NCBI GenBank assembly: GCA_029532415.1
Contig: JAQOTA010000050.1
Location: 5,208,001-5,272,000, forward strand
DNA from: Marasmius tenuissimus
Lineage: Eukaryota; Basidiomycota; Agaricomycetes; Agaricales; Marasmiaceae
Reading direction: 5' to 3'
DNA length: 64,000 bases
This document shows, in pieces, positions 22,419-34,189 of the stretch; position 1 is the stretch's first letter, and each line of letters begins with the position of its first letter. Position numbers and translations under genes: made by a program. The notes under the pieces were generated by a model that did not search any database, had not been told where the DNA came from, and was given only the letters and a program-made list of their open reading frames with translations.

Positions 22419-22703
22419 CGGTTAGCCCGACTACAATGACGAGCGCCTTAATGGCTGCTGTCAGCGACGAGCGCCCCTAGGCTGCTGTCATCGGCTAGCT
22501 AGGCTAGACCTGCATGTTGCCATCGACCTCTTAATTGAGTGCTCGATCTATGGCATTGATGTACGTCCTTCAACGACATCGGATCTCAAGGATCCAATGC
22601 TCCTCGTTGAGCATAGCGCCTTGATGGCTGCTCCCTGTGTTGATTAGACGCATGCTGATGCTGTCTTTTCTAGATCCAACACCAAACCTAACCTCTTACC
22701 ATC

Positions 22704-25700
22704 ATGTTCGACGTTAAGAAATTCTTCTCCGGTCGCTTCGACGGCACTGGATTCCGCCAGACTTATAACGGCGAAATGGAAGCTTTTACCAAGGCTCAAG
22801 GCCTCTATCGTCACCTCACTGGTGTGGCTAAGAAGCCTACATACCCGCTGGGGGAACCCATTGTTCCGACCATTACCGTCACTACTCCCCCTGGTGGAAC
22901 TGCTCCGCCTGCAGCTGGAACTGACAGTGATGACGAACCTGATCGTCACCCTCCCACTGATGCTCAGATCACGGTGTATAACACTGCGCTGGAAGCATGG
23001 GAGGAGAAAGATCTCCAGCTGATGGGTATCATTCAGCTGACCTCTACGAAGGAAGTTTTTGAACCTCTCAAGGACATGGACGCTGCCAAAGCCTGGTCCA
23101 CCATCGTCACCACCTATGGCGAACCAACCTTGTCTGCCATTTATGGCGACTTCGTCAAACTGGTGTCCTTCCGGCTTACCACCAGCCATCCCCAGGCTGG
23201 CATCGCTAAGTTCAAACACTACATTGAACGTCTTGCCGAGGTCGGGGTTGAACTCCCCGAGTTGATCAAAGCCCTCCTTCTCATCGCAGCTATTCCTCCC
23301 GAATGGGACGCCGCTTCTTCTAAATCTCTTCATGATTTCTCAAGAGATCCTGATAGTGACACTGCCCTCACCGTTGGTGACGTTCATGAAGCCATCATGG
23401 TTGAATATGAACGTCAGAACCCTCAGCTTGCCAACCGCCTCTCTGCGGTCAAGCGTGCTGGCAACCGCGAGCCATCTTTTGGTCAGCAGCAGCGTCCACC
23501 ACAGCAACGTCAGCAGCGTGGACAGCAGCAGCGTGGCCAACAGCGTCAACCACAGCAGCAGCAGCAACGCCCTTCTTCGAACCAGAACAACGGTAAGAAG
23601 AAGAAGCAACAGCAGCGTGGTACCCGCGGTGGTATTAACCAGCATCAGGGTCCCGGCAACGCCGGCGGTAATAACGGTGGTAACAATCGGTCGCATGGTC
23701 ACTCCCATCTGGCATCCTATGCATCCATCGTAGCTTCCCCCGCTCCTATCCGTCCTTATTCCTCGATCACCGACTGCAGGGAACGTATCGCGTTGAACGC
23801 GGTCAATAACTCCTTGCACGCCGAGATTGCCAGCGCCCCTCCTGTTCGCGCTATGGGATCACCGCCCCCAGCTCACTTCACCGGTCACTGGGACAAGTCC
23901 TGCGATAGCACTGTTCCTCAGCCAGCTGTCAAGAAGAACCCGGCTGCCATGCAGTCCTTCACCGGCTTCAAGCCATCTCAGTCAGTATTTGATGATGTCC
24001 GTGGAGCACGTTCCCTTGCTGATAGACTTGGTGCCCCCAAGACAGCGCGGTATCTCAAACCCTTCGAACAGATCGTCACGTCCGCAACCAATCGTTCGCT
24101 CCAGGACCGCATTGAACAACCACGTGTGTCCTCGTCCAAGCGTCTTTTGGAGGATGATGAGGGATATGAGGGAGCCGGATCTCCTTCTTCTACTTCTTCT
24201 AAACGCTCTCGTAGCGCTGATCCTGATGAAGATGTAGAGATGGACTGGGGATCTGACGACGGTATGGAAGAAATGACCTCTCTATTCGGTAATGATGTTG
24301 ACAACGATATTGCCGAAGCTGCAGGGGTTGAGGACGTCCCGGATGACGTCTCTCTTGGATTGTTCCACGGTGACAGGCAAGTACCATACCTTGACCTGCT
24401 TTCCCAAGCTGATGCAAACCTACAGCGCTGCTCTCAACTAGTTGGTATCAGTAGTGCGCGCGGTAGTCGTAGTGATCTGGTATCACTTGTAAATTTTTGC
24501 AATGCTATTTCGACCCACTTTGTGGGATGTACTCAATGTAAGGGAAAGAAAAGTGTGAACAACGCACAGGGTTGGCTCCTTGATTCTGGTGCCTCCTCTC
24601 ATTTCACGAATGATTTGAATGATTTCGCTGAATATGAATCGCTTGATGGTCCTATCGTAAATACTGCGAATAAGGGCAACCCTATACAGATCAAGGGTAA
24701 AGGCACAGTCTTCATTAAGCATAATGTTGAAGGACATGATGGGAAACTTACTGAGCGCGTTTCGCGTCTCTATCCTGTCTATTACATACCTCAATTGGAC
24801 ATACGTCTACTATCAATGGGAGAGTTCCTTCAAGATGGTCTTTCAATTCGTGGAAACACGAAGAAGTTGGCCTTCTATTCATCACAACGACGACAGTCGC
24901 TTGTTTCCTACCCTCATACGCCTGGTCAAACCATTTATTGGGTACACTCACGGAAAGCATCTGCTGAGGTTTTAATGGCCAAGTCGGTCGTTTATAACGT
25001 CGACTATGATATTGAGCACAGACGCTTTGGGCACCCATCGGATAAAGCCTTAAACAAAGCTCGGAAACATACGCAAGGTTTCCCACTTGACCTTAAAATG
25101 CCTACTAAGAAGACACCTCTGTGTCGTGGTTGTGCTGAAGGCAAGATGCATGAGAAATCGTTCCCCAACTCTACAACGAGAGCTTCTAAACCGTTTGAAC
25201 GCATACATTCGGATCTGAAGTCGTACCCGGCTGAATCGTATCACCGGTACAAGTACTACATCTCTTTTCTCGATGACTGCACGTCCTACGTTTGGACCTC
25301 CAAGCTCAAGACGAAAGACGAGGCAGTACCCGCTTTGAGGGACTTCCTTACTATGGTCAAGACGCAATTCAATGCTGTTGTCAAGACCTGGATGTCCGAT
25401 GAAGGGGGAGAGTACAAAGGAGATAAGTTCGATGCAGTACTGAAAGAGTATGGGATCCAAAGGGATCAAAGCATACCGTATACACCACAACAAAACGGTC
25501 GTGCTGAACGATTCAACAGGACTATTCATGAGAAGGCTGAAGCTCTTCGTTTTGAAGCTTGCATGCCTCAGTCCTGGTGGGAATTCTGCCATGTGCACGC
25601 CGTCCACCTCTACAATCGCACTCCTGTGCAACGTTTGAGCTGGCGAACTCCCTTCGAAATGCTTTACGGCGAAGCACCTGATGTTTCACATCTCCGAGTA

Positions 25701-28111
25701 TTGGGTTGTGCAGCCTACGTCTTCATTCCTGAAGATCGTAGGAAGAATAAGCTCGCTCCTCGTAGTGAGTTAATGACTTTCATTGGCTACCAAGATGGGA
25801 TGAAAGGCTTCCTGTTCATGCTAAGTAATAATTCCGTATTCAAAGGTAGCACTGCACTATTCGATGAGACGCTATACAATAAGTGTCCTGATGCTAAAAC
25901 TCGTGGCTTCACACCTGTTGGTAGTGAACCTTTTACTTTGGGTGAAAATCCCAACATTCCTTCGGAAGATGAAGACTCTGATGATGACGGTTTTGATACT
26001 CCATTACCAGATCTCAGACGTCGCTCCGAACCTTCTAAGAGATCAGAACCTCAGGTTGACGAACCTGCAGGTGGCCCTGCGCCAGGGGATGTGCCACTCC
26101 CTCAATCTGGTCCTCCGACGCCTCCAGGCGAACCCGCTGTTCCTCCGCCTGCACCAGCAGCGGATGGTCCACGCCGGTCTTCGAGGCAGCGGAAGGGTAC
26201 AATGCAACCTGGTAATATATTTGGTGAACAGCGGAACCCAAATAGACCCTCAGATATTGTTCGCGACTTAGAGAATAAGAATACTTGGAGAAACGTCACT
26301 GGAGATAAAGAACCTTCACATCCAGTTGATCGTCCTAGCTCTTCGCGATCTAGGAAAAGCAAAGGTGGTAAAAAGGGGATTCCTGGTCCACTTCCGCCTC
26401 CGCCTGCTCCAGAACCCAGTGGAAGCACTGAGTCGCATGAGGAAGAAAGCGTAGTCGAAAGACTGACCCAAGAAGGAGGAGTAGGATTCGTGATTTACCT
26501 GTTGAACAATGCCGTTCCAGTTCACGATTCGCTTCCAACGTCCGATACTCCTGATTTCTCTAATATCAGAGAGTGGACACTCCGCGATATTCTAAAGTTG
26601 CCTGTTGAGCAACAGAAGGAATGGAAGACTGCTTGCCACGAAGAACTTGAGGCACTTCGTAAGCGCAAGGTCTTCGAACTCTGTGACTTGCCTAAAGGTC
26701 GCAAAGCCATCAGAAATAGATGGGTCTTCGACGTCAAGTCGAATGGTCGCAAGAAAGCGAGACTTGTTGCCAAGGGTTTCTCTCAGGTCGAAGGTGTCGA
26801 CTTTGATGAAATCTTCTCACCAGTTGTTCGTTATGAGACTGTTCGTATGATGCTTGCTCTCGCAGCTCTCAAGAACTGGTACATCACCTCTGTTGATGTT
26901 AAGAACGCCTTTCTTTATGGTGATCTTGTTGAGGAGATTTATATGGAACAACCTGAAGGCTTCAAAGTCAAGGGCCAAGAACGTAAGGTACTACGCCTGC
27001 GTCGTGCATTATATGGACTGAAGCAAGCTGCCCTTGAGTGGTGGCGAACCCTCAGCTCGTCCATGGAAGTACTAGGCTTCAAACGCCTGACTTCTGATGC
27101 TGGACTCTTCATCTGCAAAGATCCGAAGAATGGTGAAGTTGTGTATGCGATCATATACATTGAAGATGCACTCTTCATGGGTCCTAACAAAGCTTTTGTT
27201 GACAAGAAGAAAGCCGAGTTCATGGCTCGATGGGAATGTCGTGATATGGGCGATGCTAGCGAGTTTCTCCGCATGAGCATTCGTCGCGAAGGCAATAAGA
27301 TCATGATTGACCAGAAGGATTATCTGAAGAAAGTCCTTGAACGTTTCGGGATGCAGAATGCGAAAGGTGCTCCTACGCCCTTACCTGCTGGCTATGTGCC
27401 AACTCCCAACAATGGTCCAGTCAATCCTGCTATTCGCTCCAGATTCCAGTCTGTGATTGGGTCGCTTCTGTACATTATGCTGGGCACACGTCCTGATATT
27501 GCCTATGCAGTTACGAAGCTTTCCCAGTTCTCTTCTAATCCAACAAAGGAACACCTCGATAAAGCTCTGTATATCTGCCGCTATCTAGCTGGCACATCAG
27601 ATTATTCACTTGTCTACGATGGTGACTCTGATGAGGTCTTCTTGCGTTCACAGACTCGGATTGGGCTGCCGATCCTATCAAGCGCCGTTCGATTACTGGC
27701 TACTTCTTCAAGTTAGCAGGCGGCATCTTCTCGTGGCAATCACACGCCCAGAAGACTGTAGCTCTTTCTTCCACTGAGGCTGAGTATATGGCACTGTCGG
27801 ATTGCAGTTGTCAAGCTTCCTGGATAAGATCGCTACTCTCTGAACTTGGAATCGACTTAGGTCCTATTCCAATCTGCGGAGACAATCAAGGCTCTATCTT
27901 CATTGCATCTAACCCGGTTCAAGAACGCCGAACCAAGCACATCGATATTCAATATCATTATATTCGATCATGTGTTGAAGATGGCAAAGTCGAGTTGTTC
28001 TTCATTGAAGGAGTCTATAATCCCGCAGACATGTTTACGAAGAATCTCGGACATGAGAAGTTCTTACGGTTCAGAGATCACCTTGGACTTGAATTCTATT
28101 CGTCCACTTGA
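22704..28111 (+). pseudogene. Copia 1 polyprotein (frameshifted near the end)
   Basis: The first frame (22704-27716, 1,670 codons) carries a Gag-type domain (residues about 60-230), a Gln/Arg-rich basic tail, the protease motif LLDSGASSH near residue 627, the pre-integrase zinc region (RRFGHPS..CRGCAEGK), the integrase core (HSDLKSYP, MSDEGGEY, NGRAERFNR) and the reverse transcriptase (RWVFDVK.., SVDVKNAFLYGD). The metal-binding box normally YVDD reads YIED near residue 1485. One base is missing near 27634, so RNase H leaves the frame; its C-terminus continues at 27717-28111 (STEAEYMALSDC, DNQGSIFIASN, ADMFTKNLG). Both changes predict loss of function. Confidence 0.92.
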
Positions 28112-28142
28112 TTCGCTCAGATGCGCTTTTCAGCTGCACTTA

Positions 28143-28153
28143 GCGAGGGGGTG
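28143..28153 (+). promoter_or_regulatory. Polypurine tract of copia element 1
   Basis: GCGAGGGGGTG directly before the 3' LTR, the expected plus-strand primer position. Copia element 2 has the closely similar GTGAGGGGGAG at the same place. Confidence 0.7.
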
Positions 28154-28474
28154 TGTTGAATCCGTGGACTATAATTAGATCCCGGTATATCCGAAGTCCC
28201 GTTTCATACTTCCCGCCATTGTATTATGCGGGACAATGCATTCGCTATTGTTCCATTCTTCATTGTTCTATATGCTCATATGTACAATTCCTATTGTCGT
28301 CCCTATATGGTAGTTCTATTGTCTCTACATGTATATAAGCTCGTAGTTCTCTACATGAATCTACAGTGTGCTTGAGCTTCTACGTCTCGCCTCTACCTCT
28401 CTAAACTCCTCTCTGGTAAGTAGTAGTGTAGCCATGTTGTAGTCCTCTGCGCTAGGCGTCATGCCGGCTCATCA
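28154..28474 (+). repeat. 3' LTR of copia element 1
   Basis: 321 bp, two differences from the 5' LTR; followed by the duplicated CCATG. Confidence 0.92.
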
Positions 28475-28859
28475 CCATGTAGCCCCCACGACACGATATG
28501 TATTAAGCTTAGTATACCTCTCCACCTGTAGTAGATATACATGAAATATAGCCCTTTCAATGTTTTGATCTCCATCTCACTTTATCCACCACCGAAACGG
28601 GCTCGTGATTAACAGCTTGCACTCAAAGGACCTATGAGAGCCTACACTAACCTATGCTAACTCAGGCTAGCAAAGAGGTTGATTGCGGGCTCCAAAAAGA
28701 TGCCTAAGGTTGGCTCAGGTTGGTCCTGGGACAACTTAGGCTCATGGACGTGGGAACCTATTTCCTGGGACAACCCAGCTAACCTGACGTCTTCGCATCC
28801 CTAGGATAACCCAGAGAGCCCAGGTTGTCCCAGCACCAGGACCCTTTTTCCTGATGCAT

Positions 28860-29139
28860 ATCTTATCTATGACTCTGATATGTTTATTTATATGATCGCA
28901 GTGTTATTTATCAGACCACAGTATTCGCAGTAGTTCGCAGTATGTACGCAGCCCCAAACCACAGTATTTACAACAGTTCGCAGTATGTACACAGTTCCAG
29001 CTTTAGTATTTATACTTGTACAGTAATAGGTCTTGCTCTTCAGCTTGACCTTACAACTCAATCTCACATTCACAACACCAGAACCAAGACAGGTTGATAA
29101 CTCAGTATTGAGCTTACGTTGTGAACACCAGTCATAACA
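28860..29139 (+). repeat. 3' LTR of the gypsy element, last 280 bp
   Basis: Collinear with 13351-13630 (same length) and ends ATAACA followed by the duplicated GAAGA. Together with 20636-20679 it makes a full 324-bp LTR. Confidence 0.9.
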
Positions 29140-29193
29140 GAAGACCCCACCAGAGACCGAAGTATTCTGCGCATTTCGGAAGAATGTGGACAT
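29140..29193 (-). pseudogene. Family copy B, first 18 codons
   Basis: Minus-strand ATG at 29193 gives MSTFFRNAQNTSVSGGVF, parallel to the start of copy A. The frame continues exactly at 13301 (SLVQGDQYN..) once the gypsy element and one GAAGA are removed. So the start and the rest of this exon are now 15.8 kb apart. Confidence 0.75.
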
Positions 29194-29402
29194 GAGCGCC
29201 ACGAAACGAGGGAGGGAAGGTGGAGGGTAAGTAAGACAACGAGTGGCGGGTGAAAAAGTAAGGAGCTTTGTTGTGCCGGGGGGGGGAGTGGGTATGGGGA
29301 GAGGGGAATAAGAAATGGTGAGGGAAGATGGGCTGATCTATATTTCAAGTCATATTGATATTGTGCTTTACACACTTGAAACCGATACTACCAAGGCGCT
29401 GC
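29194..29402. other. Upstream region of family copy B
   Basis: Contains a run of nine G at about 29279-29287 and purine-rich sequence, with no gene. It would be the old promoter of copy B. Confidence 0.35.
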
Positions 29403-31800
29403 CCGTTCTAGCCTCACATCATAGGCAGTGATGCTTTTCAATAGCGATGTCCGGCATTCTGATGGGATTCGGGAGGTCATTGATCATGATCCGAAACCTA
29501 AATTGGCTGGGACCAGTGTTTCAGTCGCTTATCTGAATAATCATGCGGTATCACAAACGCTCACCGCAGTAATACTTGCGAGAGTATATTCGTACCATCG
29601 AAGGGGCCTATGTCCCACTACGTCTAACTAAGCTTGCATCCAAAGTTCCTCCCTACTGCAGTCTCTCGGAGATCTGGCTCTTTACGCGTCAAGACCCAGG
29701 GAACCCCATCCGGACTGGGATTCAGGAAAGAATTCACTCAGTGCCACAGCTTGAGCAAGGCGCTCAAGTGTCACTTACACGAGTCGGGTTATCCATTACT
29801 GCGGGGTTGTCGGTTTATAGAGAGCATCAACCAAAGATCTGGGAGTGGAACGGGAAGATATCAGCACGGTGTACAGGATATGCGGGTTCTCGTTTGGTAT
29901 GACTGACCTGAAAGCGACTTGAATAGGGAGACTAGAGTCTCAAAAGCATTCTTGGGGCTCGCCGAATTTGAGCACAGTATCATTTTTTCCTGATTTAACC
30001 GTTGGGCAAGCATCAGTGAAACGGGAAATATATGAGAGGCATGGGGCGCATGGAGGCATGGATAATTTACCTCCTCCATGCGGCCCATACCAATTTCTGC
30101 AAAAAACGTTCATACCTCAGAGGAAGTATGGAAGGTATGGAGGTATGGACACTCAGTCCGCTTGTTCAAAGCTCACAGTCTTGTTATTGCTTTAGTAACA
30201 TCTCTATCTAGGATACAATACATATGTATGTTACTTATGAATGAAGTACAAAGTGGACTTTGCGTTCACATAAAAAAAGACTCTTCGGGTCACTTATAGG
30301 ATCCCGTGAGAAACTGTACAGTTTCTCGGGAAATTTCGAGTGGCTTGTCGCGCGACGTCAGGACATCACAGACCAATCAATCTATCGCCGGTCGCTACTC
30401 GGGTGCAGGCGCCTTTCTTCAGTCTCACGAATCTCATGTCTACGAAAAACCATCAAGTTCAATGTTTATTTTTCCTATATACGCCCGAAGTATGTGTCTC
30501 AATATCTACTTGGATATCCGTTCAGCGGCGTTCATTGACTTTGCTGATACCAGGATGTCAGTGTTTCAACACGTGTCAACATTGGCTGAAGGGACGGCTC
30601 AAACCACAGAGAGTTCATGAGTACGAGTCAAAGGTCAATGGTGCGCAATTGTTCTTCGGATTTCTTTCTTTGAGGCTCATGATTCACTAAAGATATGTAA
30701 GGTTTCAACGGTATCTACGCTCAATCGGCCCCAAGGTTATTGACTCAACTACATTTGCGTCGTCTCGCCGAGGCACGTGGTAAGTGTGTTCTATGTTGGT
30801 CGGTCAAGTAAATGTACTATTAATTCCCGATGATTAGGACCTACCAGCGTGAGCACGAGGACAGGAGACCGGCTATGGTATTGTAGGCAGATTGGACATA
30901 GATGGTATCTGCTGAGGTGTAGTCTGGTGTTGTGGTATTTACTCTATGTGTAGCATAGTTTTGTACCCGTATATAGTATGGAATAAATTCATTTATTTTC
31001 TATTGTCCTAGCTGGCATTAACGTATGGGGACGCATGGAAGAATTGCACAAAAACCAGCTGCGATCATGGCTGGTATGGACGCATGGATGGCATGAAGCT
31101 GAATTATCCGCTCCATGCATGCCCCCCCTGCTCCATACCGGTATGGCGGAGGTATGGGACCGCATGGGACCGCATGGATCCATACCTCCATGCATTTCCC
31201 GTTTCACTGATGAGACCGGGTGTCGAAGCTTGTTGATACCGACGAGGTCCAACACCGAGCAAAGTAAAGGGTGAGCATCGTGTATAGCTTGAGTCCAGGC
31301 CACCACTGCTTCCTTCCTCCCAAAATGCCGCAGGCGTGATAAAGTTTTTGTTCCGAGCTCAGATCCGTCGGCGAGCCGCTTGATATTCGGCAAGAGCAAC
31401 CCGATGCGTATTTCGTTCCTTGAGCCCTCGAATGTGTTGTCCAAGGTTCAGATTGTTGAAGTTGAAGCATGAGAAACACCCTGAAAGGATTTGTGAATGG
31501 TGGTACGTGTTTTTGAACAGGCCGCAGATGTCCTGAGCTTCGAGATTTCAAGCTCGTGAGCACAGGTTCAAATATTGGACGACAGCAATAACGATATGAA
31601 TTTCTTGCGTCGGTACCTTTTGAGCGTAAAGTCGTACCTAAATCGTGACATTCCTTGGAGGTACTCGAGTGCGATGTTGGGAAGAAGTGCTGCCAGAAGA
31701 ATTGCCGATGAACGTTGGGAACAACGAGCAAACAGTCTTTGTCAGCGGCCGCGCGTTGACCATAACCACTACAACTATGTTGTCTCTCGCTATCCTTGAC
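29403..31800. repeat. Decayed dispersed repeat, copy 2, interrupted by a TIR element
   Basis: Homologous in blocks to 4583-5760. The similarity runs 29403-29955 and resumes after the TIR element (about 31550-31800). The minus strand near 30989-31444 reads like a protein fragment (LLLPNIKRLADGS..LCSVLDLVGINKL), but stops and frame changes prevent a gene model. Confidence 0.45.
30011..31212. mobile_element. 1.2-kb non-autonomous TIR element (CATCAG termini)
   Basis: Perfect 19-bp terminal inverted repeats CATCAGTGAAACGGGAAAT at 30011-30029 and 31194-31212. AG flanks both sides (30009-30010, 31213-31214), so the duplication is probably 2 bp. Both ends are packed with subterminal repeats of the type GCATGGA / GGTATGGA in both orientations (30040-30150 and 31030-31193). 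There is no transposase frame. The terminal hexamer is the same as in the TIR element at 20680-28856, though the interiors differ. Confidence 0.8.
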
Positions 31801-34189
31801 CCGCAGTTAACGACGACGACTTCTCATAATCTAACCTTTCAATTCTTCAATCCTCGGCCTCCGAATTTCTCTCAAGTTGGCCTCCTCCAATGCATCAACA
31901 ATTCGACCCGAATCCACAATATTTTACAAACAGTGACCTACAGTTTGGAGGAAGAGAAGCCTTCCGTCAATTCCATTCAAGGGCCCGAAAAATAAAGGAC
32001 TACTTCAACGGCCGTTCAGAAGTTGGAAGATATGGATAACTTTGGGCTTGGTACGTGGCAGGTCGATCGCTTTATATGGAGAAAATTGACGAGTTAGTTT
32101 GGGCTACAGGCGAGTACCTCTTGATCCCTATTGTGTGTTCGACACTGAACTATACCTTCAGTATGTCGAACAGGAATGTTGAGAATGAAGAGACCATGAC
32201 AACGTCCCCGAATTACCTCGAATGATTCCTGTCGCAGACCTCCTGACCCCAGTATCTGGTTGTTGGTCGGCCCTGTTTCTGGTTTGCAATACGACATAGA
32301 TGTAACCCTTCAATCTCTCGGACTGTGTCTAGGCGCATTGTCGAAGATGCCACTATGAAGATGGACGCTGGCTTCCAACGCGTCGAAACCTAGAATCACG
32401 AGCAATATATAGATGGGGGTTGGCAAGACCGCAAGAGACGAACATTTGGAGACAATTGGCAGCAAGGGTGGGCGAGCTGGTGTGCTTTTAGGCGTCTCTG
32501 GACGAGTTCACTGATTATCCGGCAATTTTGCAGACTGTTCGTATGCACATTGTGCCACCTTGCTGGTGCAACAATATGATTCCCCTTTTCCCTCTCTTTT
32601 GATTTTCGGTGATTCTCTACCGGATTCGACCTCATCAATATACTAGAGCGCGCTATGAAATTATTTGCTATCAACCTTCAACGACGTAGCCGGAACCCTC
32701 CGGCTCCGGAAGCCTATCTAATCACGACGATCACGGACGACCGGGGCTGACAGCCCTTGTACGCAAGATAGAGACGAACGTCAGGCTAGATATCATGGCG
32801 ATGTCAGTACTTTGCTGGTATTAGGATTGGCGATGGTGACGGCGATTAAAGGTTATGAGCCAAGCTAGAGGCCAGAATGAGGGAGTGGTTCGTCTGTTCT
32901 TGCGTGAGTCGTGCTCTTTGGATTGCCCGTTATTGTCCTGTACTCCAACTCTCGCATCGCTCTTATAATCCCTTCGTGCCTTGACCGTTCTGATATCTCT
33001 ACCTCAGCCAGGATTGCACCCGTAGCCTTACCTCGGAGCGCAAGTTCGAGTCTGCGTGAATAGTTCTCAAGACAATCGGCTTATCTCGAGAGACCTACCC
33101 CCCCAACCACCCCCAGAGAGCGTTAGGTCCGTTTGGTTCGTGGGTTACTCGAAAACTCAAGCACTGCATTGTCAAGTAAGCGTGAGGAGTGACGTATTCT
33201 GGGCGTCGCTGACCACGGGTTGTGACTGCTACTCCAACCACAAACAGTGCTTTATGAGCCATTGCAAAGCCATTGACAATGTCTGGCGGCCGGTGGCTAC
33301 CGCAGGGAGTGTTTCTCCTACTCATGCAAGCGGTGGCTGTAGCTCCTGTTTAGAACTTCGCCGATTCCGACTGAGTTAGCAGCGATGGGGTTGAGAGCCG
33401 TAGCGGCCTGTCCCTATAGCCTCGAGAGCCGACTGGCGTGAACAAGAATCGGTGGTGATGAAACAGTTTCCGTGAGGCCGGAGACCCGTTGACTTCGGAA
33501 TCCTACAAATTGGTAACACATCACCCAGACGGTGGGTTCGCGATCTGGTATCGTGAGTCACGGTTCGGTCCGTGTACTTATTGTAGCACAGGTCACCACC
33601 TCATTGCCTTCCGTACGGATGTTACGGCGGATGGTACGGCTTGTAAGTTCATTTGAAAGGTCGAAATACCAGCGGGCGTCAGATAGTCGGCGTGAATATG
33701 AGGCATCCCTGCCGAATTTGACTTCGCTTGTGTAACGATCGACTGACCTCGGTAATCAGTATCATCGAGCTTATCCCGAGCATAGCATAGAGGTAGATAT
33801 AGTCTAACAAGCCAGGGTTGGGCCTGTATGAGACACACGAAGTTTCCAGGAAAAGTTATATCTCGATATTCAGCACACACCGGGACCCACAAGATTTGTC
33901 CGAACTCTCGCCTACATCTGCGGTACCCTTTACGGGTCCAGCTATGCAGCTACCAATCAACCAGTCGTAGTATGGTAGGTACAAGTTCAGATCAACTAGA
34001 TGGCGTAGTAGGGGCTGATAACGAAGAAAATCATCAGATGTCCAAAAAATTATCCCAAGAAAATTTTGTGTTGCCTGGCACCCCGAAGATATCGATCAAG
34101 CGGAAGTGTAAATGTGAGCTAGATTACGTAGGGAGCCGGCAAAGAACGAGCTTGAACGAGAAGGGCGATAAGTAATCGAGATTCATTAT
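31801..34189. other. Gene-poor stretch
   Basis: Only short, mutually overlapping frames. A block near 33868-33915 (GGGACCCACAAGATTTG) is a diverged relative of blocks near 7195 and 53893. Nothing else is supportable. Confidence 0.4.

Larger units (their letters stand above)
22086..28474 (+). mobile_element. Ty1/copia element 1, complete but defective
   Basis: A 6,389-bp element with 321-bp LTRs (22086-22406 and 28154-28474; TGTTGAAT..CTCATCA) differing at two sites, flanked by CCATG. It has a half-tRNA primer site, a polyprotein ordered gag-protease-integrase-reverse transcriptase-RNase H as in copia elements, and a purine tract GCGAGGGGGTG before the 3' LTR. It lies inside the TIR element. 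It is defective by a frameshift in RNase H and an altered reverse-transcriptase active site. Confidence 0.94.
20680..28856. mobile_element. TIR DNA element (CATCAG termini) hosting a copia element
   Basis: Left terminus CATCAGCAAACGGGG.. and the reverse complement of the right terminus CATCAGGAAAAAGGG.. agree over about 38 bases with a few mismatches, ending in a shared CAACCTGGG. Both ends carry several further copies of CAACCTGGG / CCCAGGTTG, that is, subterminal repeats. It splits the gypsy 3' LTR after GAT; CAT follows the right end, so the duplication is either GAT/CAT with one change or AT. Without the copia insertion it is about 1.8 kb. It contains no transposase I can recognise, so it is non-autonomous. 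Confidence 0.75.
13307..29139 (+). mobile_element. Ty3/gypsy chromovirus, defective, with nested insertions
   Basis: Both LTRs are 324 bp (TGTTAC..TAACA). The right LTR is split into 20636-20679 and 28860-29139 by a TIR element. LTRs differ at roughly 8 of 324 sites. The flanking 5-bp duplication is GAAGA. Internal order is gag, protease, reverse transcriptase, RNase H, integrase, chromodomain, then an additional zinc-knuckle ORF. This order and the chromodomain place it in the chromovirus lineage of Metaviridae-type retrotransposons. It is inactive: gag is frameshifted, the protease is interrupted, a solo LTR sits between RNase H and integrase, and the integrase has a stop and a deletion. 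Without the nested DNA it would be about 7 kb. Confidence 0.93.

Noticed and set aside
23340..23819. Minus-strand Leu/Thr-rich 159-codon frame
   Set aside because: It is the complement of the Gln/Arg-rich repeat in the copia 1 Gag tail.
28888..29202. A 104-codon minus-strand frame beginning MALMSTFFRN
   Set aside because: Only its first part is gene B; after residue VF it runs into the antisense of the gypsy LTR, so it is a chimeric frame created by the insertion.
29277..29290. G-run possibly forming a quadruplex
   Set aside because: It is a single homopolymer run, with no set of four spaced G tracts.
30011..31212. Subterminal GCATGGA repeats considered as a CRISPR-like or satellite array
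   Set aside because: The repeats are short, irregularly spaced and in both orientations, lie inside perfect terminal inverted repeats, and belong to a transposable element in a eukaryote.
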